Assembly: GCF_024139115.2 (NCBI RefSeq)
Contig: NC_085140.1
Location: forward strand, 154,964,452-155,028,451
Source of the DNA: Armigeres subalbatus
Taxonomy: Eukaryota > Arthropoda > Insecta > Diptera > Culicidae
DNA length: 64,000 nucleotides
Direction: 5' to 3'
Part shown: positions 35,605-47,289 of the stretch, in pieces
How positions within the stretch are numbered: the first letter of the stretch is position 1
Layout: every line of letters begins with the position of its first letter
The notes under the pieces: generated by a model
Seen by the model: only the letters and a program-made list of their open reading frames with translations
Database searches by the model: none
What the model was told of the DNA's origin: nothing
Program-made: the position numbers and the translations under genes

Positions 35605-36346
35605 CTATGTCCTCGGAAGGTGGGAAGGTTCGATTTCGCGCCTGCTTCCCTCTGCACGACTGGTATCAAGAATGATGATGCCGCGTGTACCCCAAATTGA
35701 CCTCTTTGCGATAGGGTCTATTCGCCAACACACAGAGGGACTTGCCGAAGCGGTTCCTACGCCTGCCCCAGCCTTGACGAGGACCCTTTTCTGTCCTCGG
35801 GCTCGGAACCCGCCCGGTTGACCGACGCCGCGAGATCGACGATACCATGTTGTTCTTAGCGCGGCCACTTGTTCGATGAAAGGATCGAGTTCGACCACAG
35901 GGCACCGGTATGACCCATGAAGCCGACTCCGAACCCTTGGAACACCTCTTATTTGGGCCTGAACTAGCCATCCTTGAATCCACGCGCCACCTTCTGTGTA
36001 GCTCCGAGACGATTTGGACGATAGCCGATAAAACGGCGTTCCAGACAACTTCATCTTAACACATCCTCCAAACTAGGTTGTCCGGGGTAGTGTCCAGATC
36101 ACATGTGGCAAGCATGTGGTCACGCATTGCGCGAAAACGTGGGCACACGAACAATACGTGTTCAGCCGTTTCCTCTAAACCTGCGCACACCGAACACTCG
36201 GGCAAGGCCGAGCAAGCCAGTTGCGTTACCTGCACTGTGATTTTGCAGCACGCCTCAACGCCGGACACTTCGAACCCCCCATGGGGTGCTTGCTGTTCAC
36301 AGCTTTGCTGGACCAAATCAAACAATTGGGAGGGTTCGTGCAGCAT
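35605..36346 (-). pseudogene. R1-type ORF2 C-terminal fragment
   Basis: LPECSVCAGLEETAEHVLFV followed by CPRFRAMRDHM (about 36215-36120) is the C-terminal CxxC...EETxEH...C zinc motif of R1-clade ORF2. It joins ORF1 directly at about 36350, marking the internal deletion. The 3' UTR follows to the poly(A). Confidence 0.7.
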
Positions 36347-36352
36347 TGTGCC

Positions 36353-37548
36353 TTATGTCCCTCCAATCCGTCGGCAGAGATTGCTTCTGTCAGGGCCTTT
36401 GCAGTCCCATTGCTTGTGCCCCGGTTCCAGGCACTTGAAGCAAACTTCGGGTTGCTCGTATATGCCCACAGGGCACACCGACCATCCCACTTTGACGCTC
36501 CCTAACTTGACTACCTTGGAGGCGTCCGCTGCAGATAGCCGAACCAATGCTACCTGCGTCCCTGCCGGACCTTTCCGTAGCCGAACGGCTGCGGTGGGCG
36601 TCTCCACTTCACACTGTCGCCGCAGTGCCGTGACGAGCTCTTCGACTTCGGTGATCTCGTCCAGGTCTTTAACCCTTAGATTCACCTCCATCGCGAGTGC
36701 CCTCACCTTGACCGTCTCGCCTAGAAACTTCCTCCGCCAACTTCTTCTTCAGCTCGAGGATCATCTCGCCCATCCGGGTACGTCTTATTCGACGTACGTC
36801 GGCGCCGAGTTCACCGAGCTTGACGTCACTCCTCATCGCCTTCAAAACGTCCGAGTACTTAGCCTCGTCCGTCTTGATGACTAGGGCATCGCCCCTGGAG
36901 CGATTAGCGCCTACCCTAGACTTCTTGCTACCCTTATTCACCTGGGCCTTCTTTTTGACCCTTGACGTCTTCGGTTTCCTCTTGTTCTTGACCAGGGTCC
37001 AGGAGGCGTCATCCCCCTCTATTTCCCTGGTCTGGTGCGGCTGAGAGCTCTCAGCGTGCCGTAACCCCTTACCACAGTCTTTCCTGGGTGGACGGACCTA
37101 TCCAGGTCCTTCCTCCCCCGGTTTTGGAGGTATCTGGCCGGGGTTCAGCTTCCCAGCCCCACTACCCTTGTTCGGGGTAGTAATTCCCTGGAGACTGTCT
37201 CCCCCGTTTTTGTGTCTGCGCCGTTGGAGCAGTCACCCCCGACGTGCCCGCGAATACTTGAGCCTCAGTCTGGGTAGACTTTGGCACCACCGTCTTCGCC
37301 ACCTCGGTCGATTCGACCTTGCCTGAGTCCGCGAATTCTTGGGCCTCAGTCTGGGTAGACCACGACTCCACGGATTTCTCGGCGTTCAGCTTTGCGTCCA
37401 ACATCGACTTTCGAAGTTTCAGCAAGCTCCTCTTGAGGTCCTTACTGATATTATGCTTCGATGACGCAAAGTCGATGATGACGTCCAGCTGTTCCGTCGC
37501 CACCTCGAAGGCCGAAAGCCCATCGCGTTTGCGGTTCATCGCCCCCAC
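36353..37548 (-). pseudogene. R1-type ORF1 (gag-like) with zinc knuckle
   Basis: The N-terminal part (37548-37162) is charged and contains two STQTEAQ repeats. A basic stretch follows, then YSDVLKAMRSDVKLGELGAD and IRRTRMGEMILELKKKL, typical of R1-type ORF1. After a frame change come EITEVEELVTALR, RLRKGPAGTQVALVRLS, VGWSVCPVGIYE and an intact CCHC knuckle CFKCLEPGHKQWDC. ORF1 proteins of this class bind the element RNA. Stops near 37100 and a frameshift near 36690 make it a pseudogene. Confidence 0.7.
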
Positions 37549-38649
37549 AAGCCATGGCCGTCCATAACCTCTACCGGCGTAGTCGAGGAGAAGGTTAAGT
37601 GACCCATGCTGGCGCTGCGCACTGAGCTGCCGACTATTGCCTCTGGCCTCCTAGGCGGAGACCTGAACAACCCACCTCTTGCAAGGGGTTGTCGCCTATA
37701 CTACTACCACTAATTGAAGAATTGACTTGGTTGGTCCCACGAGTTACTCGGGAAAAGAGGTCCACCACGCCAGAGCCCAGCATGACGCGGTAAGGAACAA
37801 TTACTGTGGAGGGTGCTAAGGTACCCCACAGGCTCCGTTAAAGGCTTAGCTCATTATTTCACCACCCTGGTCATGCATCCCCTTGGCACGGGTCGCTTAA
37901 CGCCTTGGGTTTAGTGGTTAGGGACGATGGTCCCTTTGGTCGCACCCCCTTACTCTAGCTGATGTCAGAAGGACAACAGTGCCCAGGCTGCAATACCAGC
38001 TAAGTACAAAACCCTTAGCTGGCGGTCGATTGTCATCAAAAGACCCGTGGAAGCGTAAGATTGAAACTTGTGAGGACCAGAGCTGTGTAGGTCGCTCCTT
38101 CCCAGACGTCAACTCACCATTTCGCAGCCCATGTCTGTATGTGTGTGTATGTGTATGTATGTGTGTGTATGTGCGTGTGTATGTATATGCGCAAAAAACT
38201 CACTCATTTTTTAGGTACTTATAATTAACTGATTTACTCGCAACAAGTTGTATTCGACGTATCCCATTGTTTCCTATTGAAAATTGGCCAGATCAGCCAT
38301 TGCGTTTCGGAGTTATTTCCAAACTACTGTTTTTCCCTTGGAAAAAATTTAATCGAAAAAAAAATCGTTTGGAGCAAAAATGTTTAGCAGTAAATGCAAA
38401 CAAATGGGAATTGTTGAAAATTATGGGATCTAACGCCCAAAAGTGTTATTTTTACCTATCTTATGTACTTTTCTTAATACATTTTGAGATGCACGAGAAA
38501 GGCACCATCGCCGCTAGGGGGATTAAGTTTAACTTATAAGTTTTTCCCGATGTTTTACGCGATTATTAAAAAATGTCGAGGAATCCCAACTAAAACCCAA
38601 TTAAACCCAATTTTCGTTGAAGGTCGTCGGTTTTGAAATCTACGCGGTT

Positions 38650-38815
38650 TTGATTTATGCGAAGGAACAGGCCGTTTGGTCGAATGCCGTTTGGCCGAAC
38701 GCTATTTGACCGAATGCCGTTTGGCCGAGCGCCATTTGGCCGAATGCTGAACGCCATTTGGCCGAATGCCGTTTGGCCGAACGGGTCGTTTGTTCGAATG
38801 CCGTTTGGCCGATTA
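38650..38815 (+). repeat. Minisatellite of GGCCGAATGCCGTTT units
   Basis: About ten diverged copies of a ~15-base unit TTTGGCCGAATGCCG, with variants in the last bases. The same word occurs at 59520-59560, again next to a polypurine tract. Confidence 0.85.
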
Positions 38816-38859
38816 GTTAAAAAAATTGACCTCAATTTACGAGTGGTACTTTTTCCTCC

Positions 38860-39645
38860 TCCTTATTCCTTCTTTCTTCTTCTTTCGTTCTTCATCCTTC
38901 CTCCTTATTCCTTCTTCCTCCTTCATTCTTTCTTCTCTCTTATTTTTTCCATTCTCTAACTTCTTTCTTCCTTCTTCCTTGTTCCTTCTTCCTTCTCTCT
39001 TTTTGCTTCTTCCTTCTCTCTTCTTCCCTCTCTCTTCTACCTTTTTCCTTTTTCCTTCTTTCTTCTTCATTCTTCCTTCTCCCTTCTCCCTTCTTTCCTC
39101 TCTACCTTCATCTTTCTTTCTTCTTCTTTTTTCCTTAATGCGCCTTCCTTCTTCCTTCTTTCTTTTTCCTTCTTCCTTCTTGCTTCTTCCTTTTCCCTTC
39201 TACCTTCTTGCTTCTTCCTTCTTCCTTCTTTCTTCTTCCTTCCTCCTTCTTTCTTCTTCCTTTTTCTTTCTTCATACTTCTTTATTCTTCCTTCTTTTTT
39301 CTTCTTCCATCTTCCTTCTTCCTTCTTCCTTCTTTCTTCTCCCTTCTCCCTTCTTTCTTCTTCTTTCTTCCTTCTTCTTTTTCTCTTCTTGCTTTTTCCT
39401 TCTTCTTTCTTCCTTCTTGCTTCTTCCTTCTTCCTCCTTTCTTCTTCATTCTTTCTGCTTCCTTCTTCCTTTTTTCTTCTTCTTTCTTCCTTAATCCTTC
39501 TCCCTTCTTCCTTCTTTTTTTTCCTTCTTCCTTCTTACTTCTTTCTTCTTCCTTCTTCCTTCTACCTTCTTCTTTCTTCCTTCTTCCTTCTTCCATTTTC
39601 TTTCTTCTTTCTTCTTTTTCCTTCTTCCTTCTTCCTTCTTCCAAT
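38860..39645 (+). repeat. ~800-base polypyrimidine tract (CTTCCTT-type)
   Basis: Almost purely C and T in CTTCCTTCTT-type words, with rare interruptions. The Ser/Leu/Phe-rich frames here (for example 38826-39494) and Lys/Glu-rich frames opposite are translations of the repeat, not genes. Such a tract can form triplex or H-DNA. Confidence 0.9.
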
Positions 39646-40254
39646 AACTTCACACTACTCATTTCTCATTTGTCTTTTCTCACTTCTTGCTTCTCACTAC
39701 AAACACTTCTTGCTGCTCACTACTAACTTCTCACTTCATCGCGAAACAAAGAAATATTGCACCAATTTCGTCGCTTCTTTTTGTCAACATGCGTGCCACA
39801 GCTGAAAAAAATCACAAAAATAAGAATCAAAACAAATTGCTTTCCATTGCTTTGTTTTTGATGGGATAAATATCGGAGCCATGAGATGAATTCCAGGAGC
39901 AGTTTCCCTATGTAATCAATCAAGGAGACTAGAAAAGGAAAATCATTTATTATTTTAATTTAATGTCAACAGCATAATACGTTTTGTTTATGATGACAGC
40001 TTTCTGATGACAACGGTCTAGGGCAGCGGTTCTCAACCTTTTTCTTGAGAGGTACCCCTTCGAACTTTTGCATTAATTGAGGAAACCCCTATTTTTTGGT
40101 GCGAATGAAAATAAGCGTAGATAAGATATATGAGAAACAAACATGAAAACTAACAGGATATATGGCTCTAAAACTAACAGAATTGGCTAAAATTTCCATT
40201 ATTACGGGAAATTAATTTAATTAAGTTTATACATCAAGCTTCCTACAGGACTTT
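39646..40254. other. No gene; hAT-type terminal fragment near 40026
   Basis: CAGCGGTTCTCAACCTTTTT at 40026 looks like a hAT left end (CAG...TCTCAACC). No matching right end was seen. The rest is AT-rich. Confidence 0.4.
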
Positions 40255-40620
40255 TGAGTATTGGAGGCTTCCGAGCCTCTTAAAAGTAGGCTTCCACGCT
40301 TATTGAAAAGAGGCTTCCGAGCCTCTTCGAGTTAGGCTTTCGAGCCTCTTGAAAGGCGGCTTTCGATCCACTTAAAAAGGCTTCTGAGCCTCTTTGAAGG
40401 AGAATTCCGAGCTTCTTGAAGGGCAGCTTTGCTACCTTATGAAAGTAGCTTTCAAGCCACTTAAAAGGAGGCTTCTGACCATCTTGCCAGAATCCCTCTG
40501 AGCCTCTTGAAGTTAGTCCTTCGACCCTCTCAAAAGAAACCTTCCGAGCCTCTAGAAAAGAAGCTTCCGATCCTCTTGAAGAGAGGCTTCAAAACCTCTT
40601 GAAAGAAGGTTCCCGTGATG
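40255..40620 (+). repeat. Minisatellite, ~28-31 base units
   Basis: About twelve diverged copies of GAGGCTTCCGAGCCTCTTGA. The unit contains the palindrome GAGGCTTCCGAGCCTC, so each copy could fold into a small hairpin. Confidence 0.85.
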
Positions 40621-41291
40621 CATATGGAAGGACGCATCCATTTCTCGTGCAACAAAGCAACTGAGGTGTTCGGGATAAAACCTTAATGTCTCTCAAATTG
40701 CGGTTTTATTTTTCATTCAGACTCAAGACTTTAGTTCAGAAGCATATTCTTAACATATTATTCAACATTTTGTTTCGAATAGCTAGATTACATTAAGTTT
40801 TATTTTTCAAATTTGTTCATTAACGGGCTAATAAAACAAATTTAAACAAATATCCTCCTTTTGATCTTTTGTCGCACAGCTCTTCGTACACTGTGTTGGT
40901 TGTGGAGAGCAGGAACTAATAGGCTTAGATTTAATTTGGACTAAAATATCATGAGGCGATCTAGTTATGCTTTTTGTAAGAAGTGATCAATATCATGTGC
41001 CACCAGTTTGTTCTTATCCATAGCTTATCTTGATATTTAAATGATATTTCGATGCAAGTTTTTTTTAAATTGTTGTCTGCTCTTTTATCTCTTATATCAA
41101 TCAAGTCCATATCATGTTTTGTTATTCTGTCCATGGCTTCTGCTCGGGTATTACAAGCAGATACAACTGTGTTTGCGAGATTTATTTCCACTCGATTTCC
41201 AACTAAAACCAATGTATCGTTTTGAAATTCACTTCACAACATATAAAGCATATCACATTGTCACTATAAATGTAATTAGATATAAATGATA
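40621..41291. other. No gene seen
   Basis: AT-rich intron 2 sequence; the 80-codon frames at 40961-41289 oppose each other and have no recognisable domain. Confidence 0.45.
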
Positions 41292-41422
41292 AATTACGTA
41301 ACGCTCAGAGGGAGGTTGCCCGAGGTGTGACAATCCATACAAAAATTTTCAATGATTCATACAAAAAGTGTGAAATATTGGAAAGAGGGGATGAAAATGG
41401 TCAATTTTTGCGTTACGTAATT
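41292..41422. mobile_element. MITE with AATTACGTAACGC ends
   Basis: AATTACGTAACGC (41292-41304) and GCGTTACGTAATT (41410-41422) are perfect inverted ends. 131 bases, non-coding. Same terminal word as 1099-1336. Confidence 0.7.
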
Positions 41423-41607
41423 AATTAATCTTTCCTGAAACGACTAATGACGGTGGAAGACCGACACTTGATTACAATTAATTGCATATTATTCGGCAAT
41501 TCGGCCGTACGAAAATCATTTTTTTGTTAAATATCTTGGCTGTGAATATGCACAGTACATGTTTCGAAATGAATAAATTGATATGAAACTTGCGAAAAAG
41601 AATCCAC

Positions 41608-41690
41608 GTGTCTTGGAGCGACTCGAACCCTCAACCTCCTACTATCTAGATAGACGTGATAACCCCTACACAACAAGACTACTTAAAGGT
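41608..41690 (-). mobile_element. tRNA-like unit, probably a SINE head
   Basis: On the minus strand TTGTGTAGGGGTTATCACG (A-box like) and GGGTTCGAGTC (B-box like) stand at tRNA spacing. A clean cloverleaf with proper acceptor stem was not obvious, so I read it as a tRNA-derived repeat rather than a functional tRNA. Confidence 0.4.
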
Positions 41691-41931
41691 CACGATTGTT
41701 CTTCATCGTAAATTGTGCTGTCCAACTGCAAATAACGGTTTTTCGATGTTTTTGCATTCATTTTTCCATATAAACTTCCAACTTCCAAGTTCAGCACCGC
41801 CCAAACGTTGACCGATTTGGCTGAAATTGTGTCCATCAAATAGAACCGAATAAGAGGGCGGCCCATCAAAAAAAAGAAAAAAGTTTTATTTAGACTAATT
41901 AGCAGGCCTGCCCAACCTTTTCACGCCACGG

Positions 41932-43900
41932 CACAATGGTCGGATTCGTCAAATTTCACGACATAAATCGATAACTCAAAAACCATCAGTGCTAGAGTTT
42001 TGACGTCTTCAGAAGAAATGATCTACAAGAAGAGATCTATTTTTGGTGTAGGTTGTCATTAGGGTGGCCCTTCAGTGAATTTTTTTTGGAAATGTATTTT
42101 TTACCCTTATGAGTTAGGAGTTCATATAATTCTGCAAAGTTGTAGAGAATTTAATTCTAAGCATTTTTGATAAACAAACATTTTATCTCATATAGGTATT
42201 GTTTTATGACAAAATTACTAAATTTAGATAGGGTGGTCCCGAAAAAAATAGTTTTTAGCGTCCACTTTAATCAATCCAGAATATTTTCAAAAACTGTCTT
42301 AGCATCGCTTCACGGTCTTTGGATGGCGCATCTTTTGATTACATAAGACGGCTGATAGCTTCATTCTCAAGCATATTATAAGCGTTTTTTCATGAAAAAG
42401 TGATATTTTTCTGAGCATTCTACTGCAGCTAGTAGCAAATATTAGCAAAAATTTCAATCGTAATCTACATGCAGGCCCATCAAATCCATGGTATTTCATT
42501 TATCCATGTTTGTCCAGTTTTGTTTGATAATCATATTAGTTTTTGTATGAAAAATCAGCTATTCCATGGGAACACATATACCATACCTCTGATTTTCGCA
42601 ATATTTGGTAGAATAATTCTTTTTCGAAAATAAACAAACACACTTTTAAATTTTGTCCGATTTCGATCCAGGGTGTTAAAAAAAATCAACATTTTGGAAA
42701 AAAAATATTATTTTAAAACATAATTTTTGAACTACTGGACCAATCATCAATGTTCATGGAATCACGTGTAGTCATTGGCGACCCTCACTTAGAAACTGTG
42801 AAAATGAAATTATTCTGCGAATAAGCCATGAAAAACCAACTTGAATTTTATGATTTTGTATTTTGCCACAAAAGTAGCGCTCTTAAGCATTTATTTCGTG
42901 AAAACACCTTGAAAATCGTTCCAGTAGTTAAAATGTCAAAATGATTTTTTCGACTTCTTTTCCACACGAGTTGATTTAAATATTTTAGATAAAGAACGAA
43001 TCTTTGTGAGCTTTGTGGCTGTGCGGTTAGCGCCGTCAATCGTCTAGAGGCATGGACTATGGAGCGTGGGCTCGATTCCCGCCTCGGTAAGAAGGAAACT
43101 TTCGTGATCGAAAAATTCTCCACCCCACTGGGTATTATGTGTCCTGTCAGTTGTCTAGGTGTTAAGTGTTCAGTCTGTACGACCTCTGGTCGAAGACGGT
43201 GTACTTGTCTTTTATTCTACCAAATATTGTGAAAATCCAAAAGATGATATATGTGTTTCACCCTAATTTTCAGTACAAAAATAATACTATCGTCAAACAA
43301 AAGTGGACAAAGATGGACAAATGGAATACCATGGATTTGATGGGGCTGCATGTATATTTTCAGATGACGATTGAATTTTTTGCTAATATTTGCTACTAGC
43401 TGCAGTAGAATGCTCAGAAAAATATCACTTTTTCATGAAAAAACGCTTATAATTTGCTTGAAAATGAAGCTATCAACCATCTTATGTAACCAAAAGATGC
43501 GCCATCCAAAGACCGTGAAGCGATGCTAAGACAGTTTTTGAAAATATTCTGAATTGATGAAAGTGAAAGCTAAAAACTTTTTTTTCGGGACCACCCTATC
43601 TAAATTTAGCAATTTTGCCATAAAACATCACCTATATGAGATAAAATAAATGTTTATTAAGCAAAAATGCTTAGAATTAAATTCTCTACAACTTTGTAGA
43701 ATTATATGAACTCCTAACTCAAAAGGGTGAAAAAATACATTTTCAAAAAAAATTCACCGAAGGGCCACCCTAATGAAAATTTACACCAAAAATAGATCTC
43801 TTCTTGTAGATCATTTCTTCTGAAGACGTCAAAACTCTAGCACTGATGGTTTTTGAGTTATCGATTTATGTCGTGAAATTTGACGAATCCGACCATTGTG
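41932..43900. mobile_element. Transib-type foldback element with 5-base CACGG duplication
   Basis: The ends are CACAATGGTCGGATTCGTCA and its reverse complement. CACGG is duplicated at 41927-41931 and 43901-43905. A CACAATG start and a GC-rich 5-base target are the Transib signature (RAG signal heptamer-like). The arms (about 41932-42560 and 43275-43900) are reverse complements over some 600 bases. The loop contains a tRNA-derived SINE. No transposase is encoded. Confidence 0.75.
43008..43205 (+). mobile_element. tRNA-derived SINE in the foldback loop
   Basis: GTGGCTGTGCGGTTAGCG (A-box region) and GGCTCGATTCCCGCC (B box) lie 35-40 bases apart, followed by a body with CCACCCCACTGGGTATTATG and TTAAGTGTTCAGTCTGTACG. 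A different family from Feilai. Confidence 0.6.
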
Positions 43901-44146
43901 CACGGGCCAATTTTTAGAATTCACACTTGCTGGCGGGCCAGAAAATATTCGGTACATAACTTTTGTAAAATTTTCAAAATTATCAGTGTTTTTTTTTTCA
44001 TTATCTAAAAAAAACTAAACTCGATCGTTGCATGAGGAATCCATTTGAAACATTTCAGGAAAATTATTCAAATCGGTAAACGGTGTTGATAAAATGAGAA
44101 TTTCGTTACTTTACCGGCATACTTGCATGAACTGTTTTCAACGGTA

Positions 44147-45030
44147 GGGTAAATGATGTATCTTGGACAAGCGCAGGACATTCATTAGAAAATATATCGA
44201 GATTGAATAGTATAAAACAATTGAAAGCCACTAGGTTCATCCAAATTCATAATCTATGATTAGTCTTGTGTCTCCATTGCCCAATTTTTGAGTAAATTAC
44301 TTTTAATAGGTGTAATATTTTAAATATTTTCTTTTTGGACATCAAATATATAATTTCGACATGGAAAATGCATATATTTTGGACAGAGTCATTTTCTCCT
44401 AATTTAAAAATGGCCACCTACAGATCTCAATGGTATGACTTACCTGCACGTATCCACATTCATTTAAATGCATTTATTTGCTTAACTGACTTAGATTAAA
44501 CCAGAAATTAACATTGTTTCGCAATCTTATCGATATAATTGAAAACAGCCTGAATGTTGGCAATTAATGGTTCATCCATGTACTGTACATGGGGTGACCA
44601 ATAAATGTCTGATGAATAAAAACATAACTTCATTTTGGTCACTCCTTTTTCATTCGTCTCAAGTTCATGTTAAGCGATTGGAATATGTTAGTATCTCAAT
44701 TACAATCAAACTTTGGCCGCAGGACCTCAAGATTGCCGTTTGAACCAATTTAAACGTGTTTCAGGTGCATGTTACGAAGAGTCCAATAATGCATGTTCTC
44801 CTGCATACTGGCGTCCAGCAGGCACTTTGGTAGATAGCTTTACATTTTAGATTATTTTAAAGATAAATAATAGTTGATTTGTGAATTCTCATCAGGAGCC
44901 GCTAGAGTTGAGGTAAAGGTATGCAATGATCATACTTTCGATAAAAATTTTCCTACACATTATCTAAAATTGATCGAAGAAGCTCAGGCTTGTCCAAAAT
45001 ATGTACATGTCCAAAATATATCATTTACCC
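44147..45030. mobile_element. TA-flanked element, GGGTAAATGAT ends
   Basis: TA at 44145-44146 and 45031-45032. The ends are GGGTAAATGATGTATCTTGG and, inverted, GGGTAAATGATATATTTTGG; the inner word TTGGACA repeats. 884 bases, no transposase found. Tc1/mariner-type by target. It sits inside the hAT-like element. Confidence 0.75.
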
Positions 45031-45929
45031 TATGAGAGAAATGTACCAGATTTCAGAAACACACTATGCCAAAGTGCTTCATGTTCAAGTTATTGAGATG
45101 TCGATATCTGCTAGAAAGCCAAGTCACTCATCTATTCAGGATCATTCAGCTCGAGTAGTGTTTTTTCTTTATCTTGTAAAAATAGTTCCGTTTTCCTTTC
45201 GAAAAAAAATCTCTCAAACATGGTACCAAGGCATAGTTAATAAACTTCGCAATAATACAGGAAGTCTTCGTATTCGTCATTTCCGTCAACATCATTTATA
45301 ATTGGTGGTGGTTGAGATCCCTAACGTTGATAAAGTTGATTGTCTTAATAACAAACGTCAATACTTGAGGAATATTGATCAAATATCGTTTTCGAATATT
45401 GATTCTATTGATGAATATGCAGTATGGCAGGGAATATCACCATATCTTTGTGATTGCTTTTCCATGCTTAGAATTGTCACAATGCCATTGTTATTTCCTG
45501 TCATTGATTGCTGGTGCTGCATCAATCGTAAGGTCACTTAAGTTTTCCAAGAGGAAAAATAGTTCCTTCGCACAGGTCTTATCAGCCCTCAGGGTTTCCC
45601 ATTAGTTGTTCCCTGTATAGGGTTCGAAGCTGCCAATTTCTCTGTCATTCGAAAATGACCATCAATTCCTCTTATGAACACAGCCAATTTTGCAACGTTT
45701 ATTTTTATCATTATTAGAGAAGCTTGCAGCCCTGGGCTGGCTCACCTCTATGCCACGTTTTACGTCAGTATTTTCATCGTTTGCGAGAGAATTACACGTA
45801 ACGTAGCTGTCAAATCTTCTGCGAGAACATTTACTCTTCACCGTATTCCGCGCAAACTAATGCTTCTGAAGGAGGCTATTTCCTTGAAATTTACGATGTT
45901 GTAAACGGGTCCGCGACGTTAGGCATAAG

Positions 45930-46130
45930 TACGTTAGGCATAAGGACGTTACGCATAAGTACGATAGGCATAATGAACGTTAGGCATAACGGATGTTAGG
46001 CATAATGTACGTTAGGCATAATGGACGTTTGGCATAATTCTGCCTTCTTTATGTCATACGCTGTTCTTTGGGTCATTAACGTCCATTATGCCTAACGTTC
46101 ATTATGCCTAACGTACTTATGCCTAACGGG
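45930..46130. repeat. Minisatellite of ACGTTAGGCATAA units in both orientations
   Basis: About eight plus-oriented copies (45932-46035), a ~45-base spacer, then three inverted copies (46078-46128). This makes an inverted repeat whose ends are themselves tandem repeats. Confidence 0.8.
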
Positions 46131-46703
46131 GTATACCCGTTGTAAACAACAACCTAAATGCTTTCCTAAACAAGCTCTCCGTCCTGGAAAAATTTCATCC
46201 GTTTTGCCAAAATCCTACTAACAGCAAAACTGGCCCGTACTGCATTTTCTGACTTCGTATGTTCTTGAGTAAAGAGAGTTGTTGTTTCTATAATCCATTG
46301 TACCAATAATTTAAATCAATGAATGTAAATTTAAATTGATTGAGCGCCCTACCTTTGTAGTTCTACCAACTTTTGTTTCGTACCTCAAATATCATATTTC
46401 ATAGAATGCTTGGATTCAGATTTTATTCTTTCAATATAGCAAAACTTTCTAAACAAATTGAGAAGACCGGTCTTCCTTTTTTCAACGTGAACGTAAACTA
46501 CTCGTGCCAATCTTTATTGGAAACGTTTCAAGCTTTGATTAAAAACTTACGTATTAAATAATTAATAATAAAAAAGAGCTTCCCGAGCTAGTTAGAAAAA
46601 CTGGCGGGCCTAATCTGAGTTTATTTTTCTTACGCACCGCGGGCCACAAAAAATGGAGCCGAGGGCCGCATCCGGCCCGCGGGCCGTACGTTGGGCAGCC
46701 CTG

Positions 46704-47289
46704 AATTAGAGCCACCCTAGTGTACATATGACCAAATTTCAGGGGCCATATCTACAGAAATTGTCATATATCTGTATATTTTTAAAGGATTCTCGTACTG
46801 CAGCCATCATTTCTCGAAAAACAGTTGTGGTTTCAAAATGATGAAAATGATGTGGCATGAAAAATTATGAAAGTTCTAGTAAAAATTAGTAACAAGCACT
46901 AAAAATGCATTTTTACCTACCTACGGAACATCTCCGGTGTTTGTGGATTGATCAGACATCATAAAGGAACAGAAAACTAGACGAATTTCTGCTTTCTTTC
47001 CGTTGGTTCAAGTTTTATCAAAATCGGATTATTTTAAACAAAGCTATGCAAATTTAGGTTTCAATAAAATTTCAATTCTCCAAAGGAAAATGTGTAACCC
47101 CTGTATAGTTGAATATGAGAAAAAAGTAACACAAGCTCATCAAGCTTGATCGTCATTACTGCTTTATAATAATCGCAATCACATAATTGAAGCACTTATC
47201 CCGTTACGCTGGGATATGGATACTCTGAAGTAGTGCGTAACGGTTTAAATCCGGTCATATCGCTAGGCTCGATTAAACACTGAAACTGA
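46704..47289. other. No gene seen
   Basis: AT-rich intron 2 sequence without recognisable element. Confidence 0.45.

Larger units (their letters stand above)
35273..38130 (-). mobile_element. R1-type non-LTR element with its middle deleted (copy 2)
   Basis: The poly(A) tail is the T run at 35276. ATGTCTGTCTGTGT (35259-35272) and ATGTCTGTATGTGT (38131-38144) are the target duplication. On the minus strand come a leader, then ORF1 (37548-36353) and directly the C-terminal end of ORF2 (36346-35605). There is no endonuclease or RT palm. Layout is the same as at 6714-8154. Confidence 0.8.
35135..38504 (+). mobile_element. TG-repeat-bearing terminal-inverted-repeat element (copy A), split by an R1-type insertion
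   Basis: It begins TGCCTTTCTCGTACACTAAG and ends ACGAGAAAGGCA. An internal landmark ACCAATCGACTCAGCTCGAC leads into a TG-rich run where the R1-type element entered. After the insertion the TG run and CATTGTTTCCTATTGAAAATT resume. Copies of the family are at 50293-50366 (end only) and 55944-56468 (inverted). Confidence 0.7.
41903..46703. mobile_element. Large degenerate hAT-like element hosting other transposons
   Basis: The ends are CAGGCCTGCCCAACCTTTT and, inverted, CAGGGCTGCCCAACGTACGG; the right end also carries GGCCCGCGGGCC, as in hAT/Charlie-type termini. AATTAG is shared at the two outer borders (within 41895-41902 and 46704-46711), an imperfect 8-base duplication. Frames at 44990-45904 and 46373-46561 show no transposase motif I can name. 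Inside lie a Transib-type foldback, a TA-flanked element and a minisatellite. Confidence 0.6.

Noticed and set aside
38826..39805. Long Ser/Leu/Phe-rich and Lys/Glu-rich open frames
   Set aside because: Translations of the polypyrimidine tract; composition follows the repeat and both strands are open.
40255..40620. CRISPR-like repeat array
   Set aside because: Units are contiguous and diverged without unique spacers, and the genome is that of an insect.
41608..41690. Functional tRNA gene
   Set aside because: A and B boxes are present but a clean acceptor stem and anticodon arm are not; better read as a SINE head.
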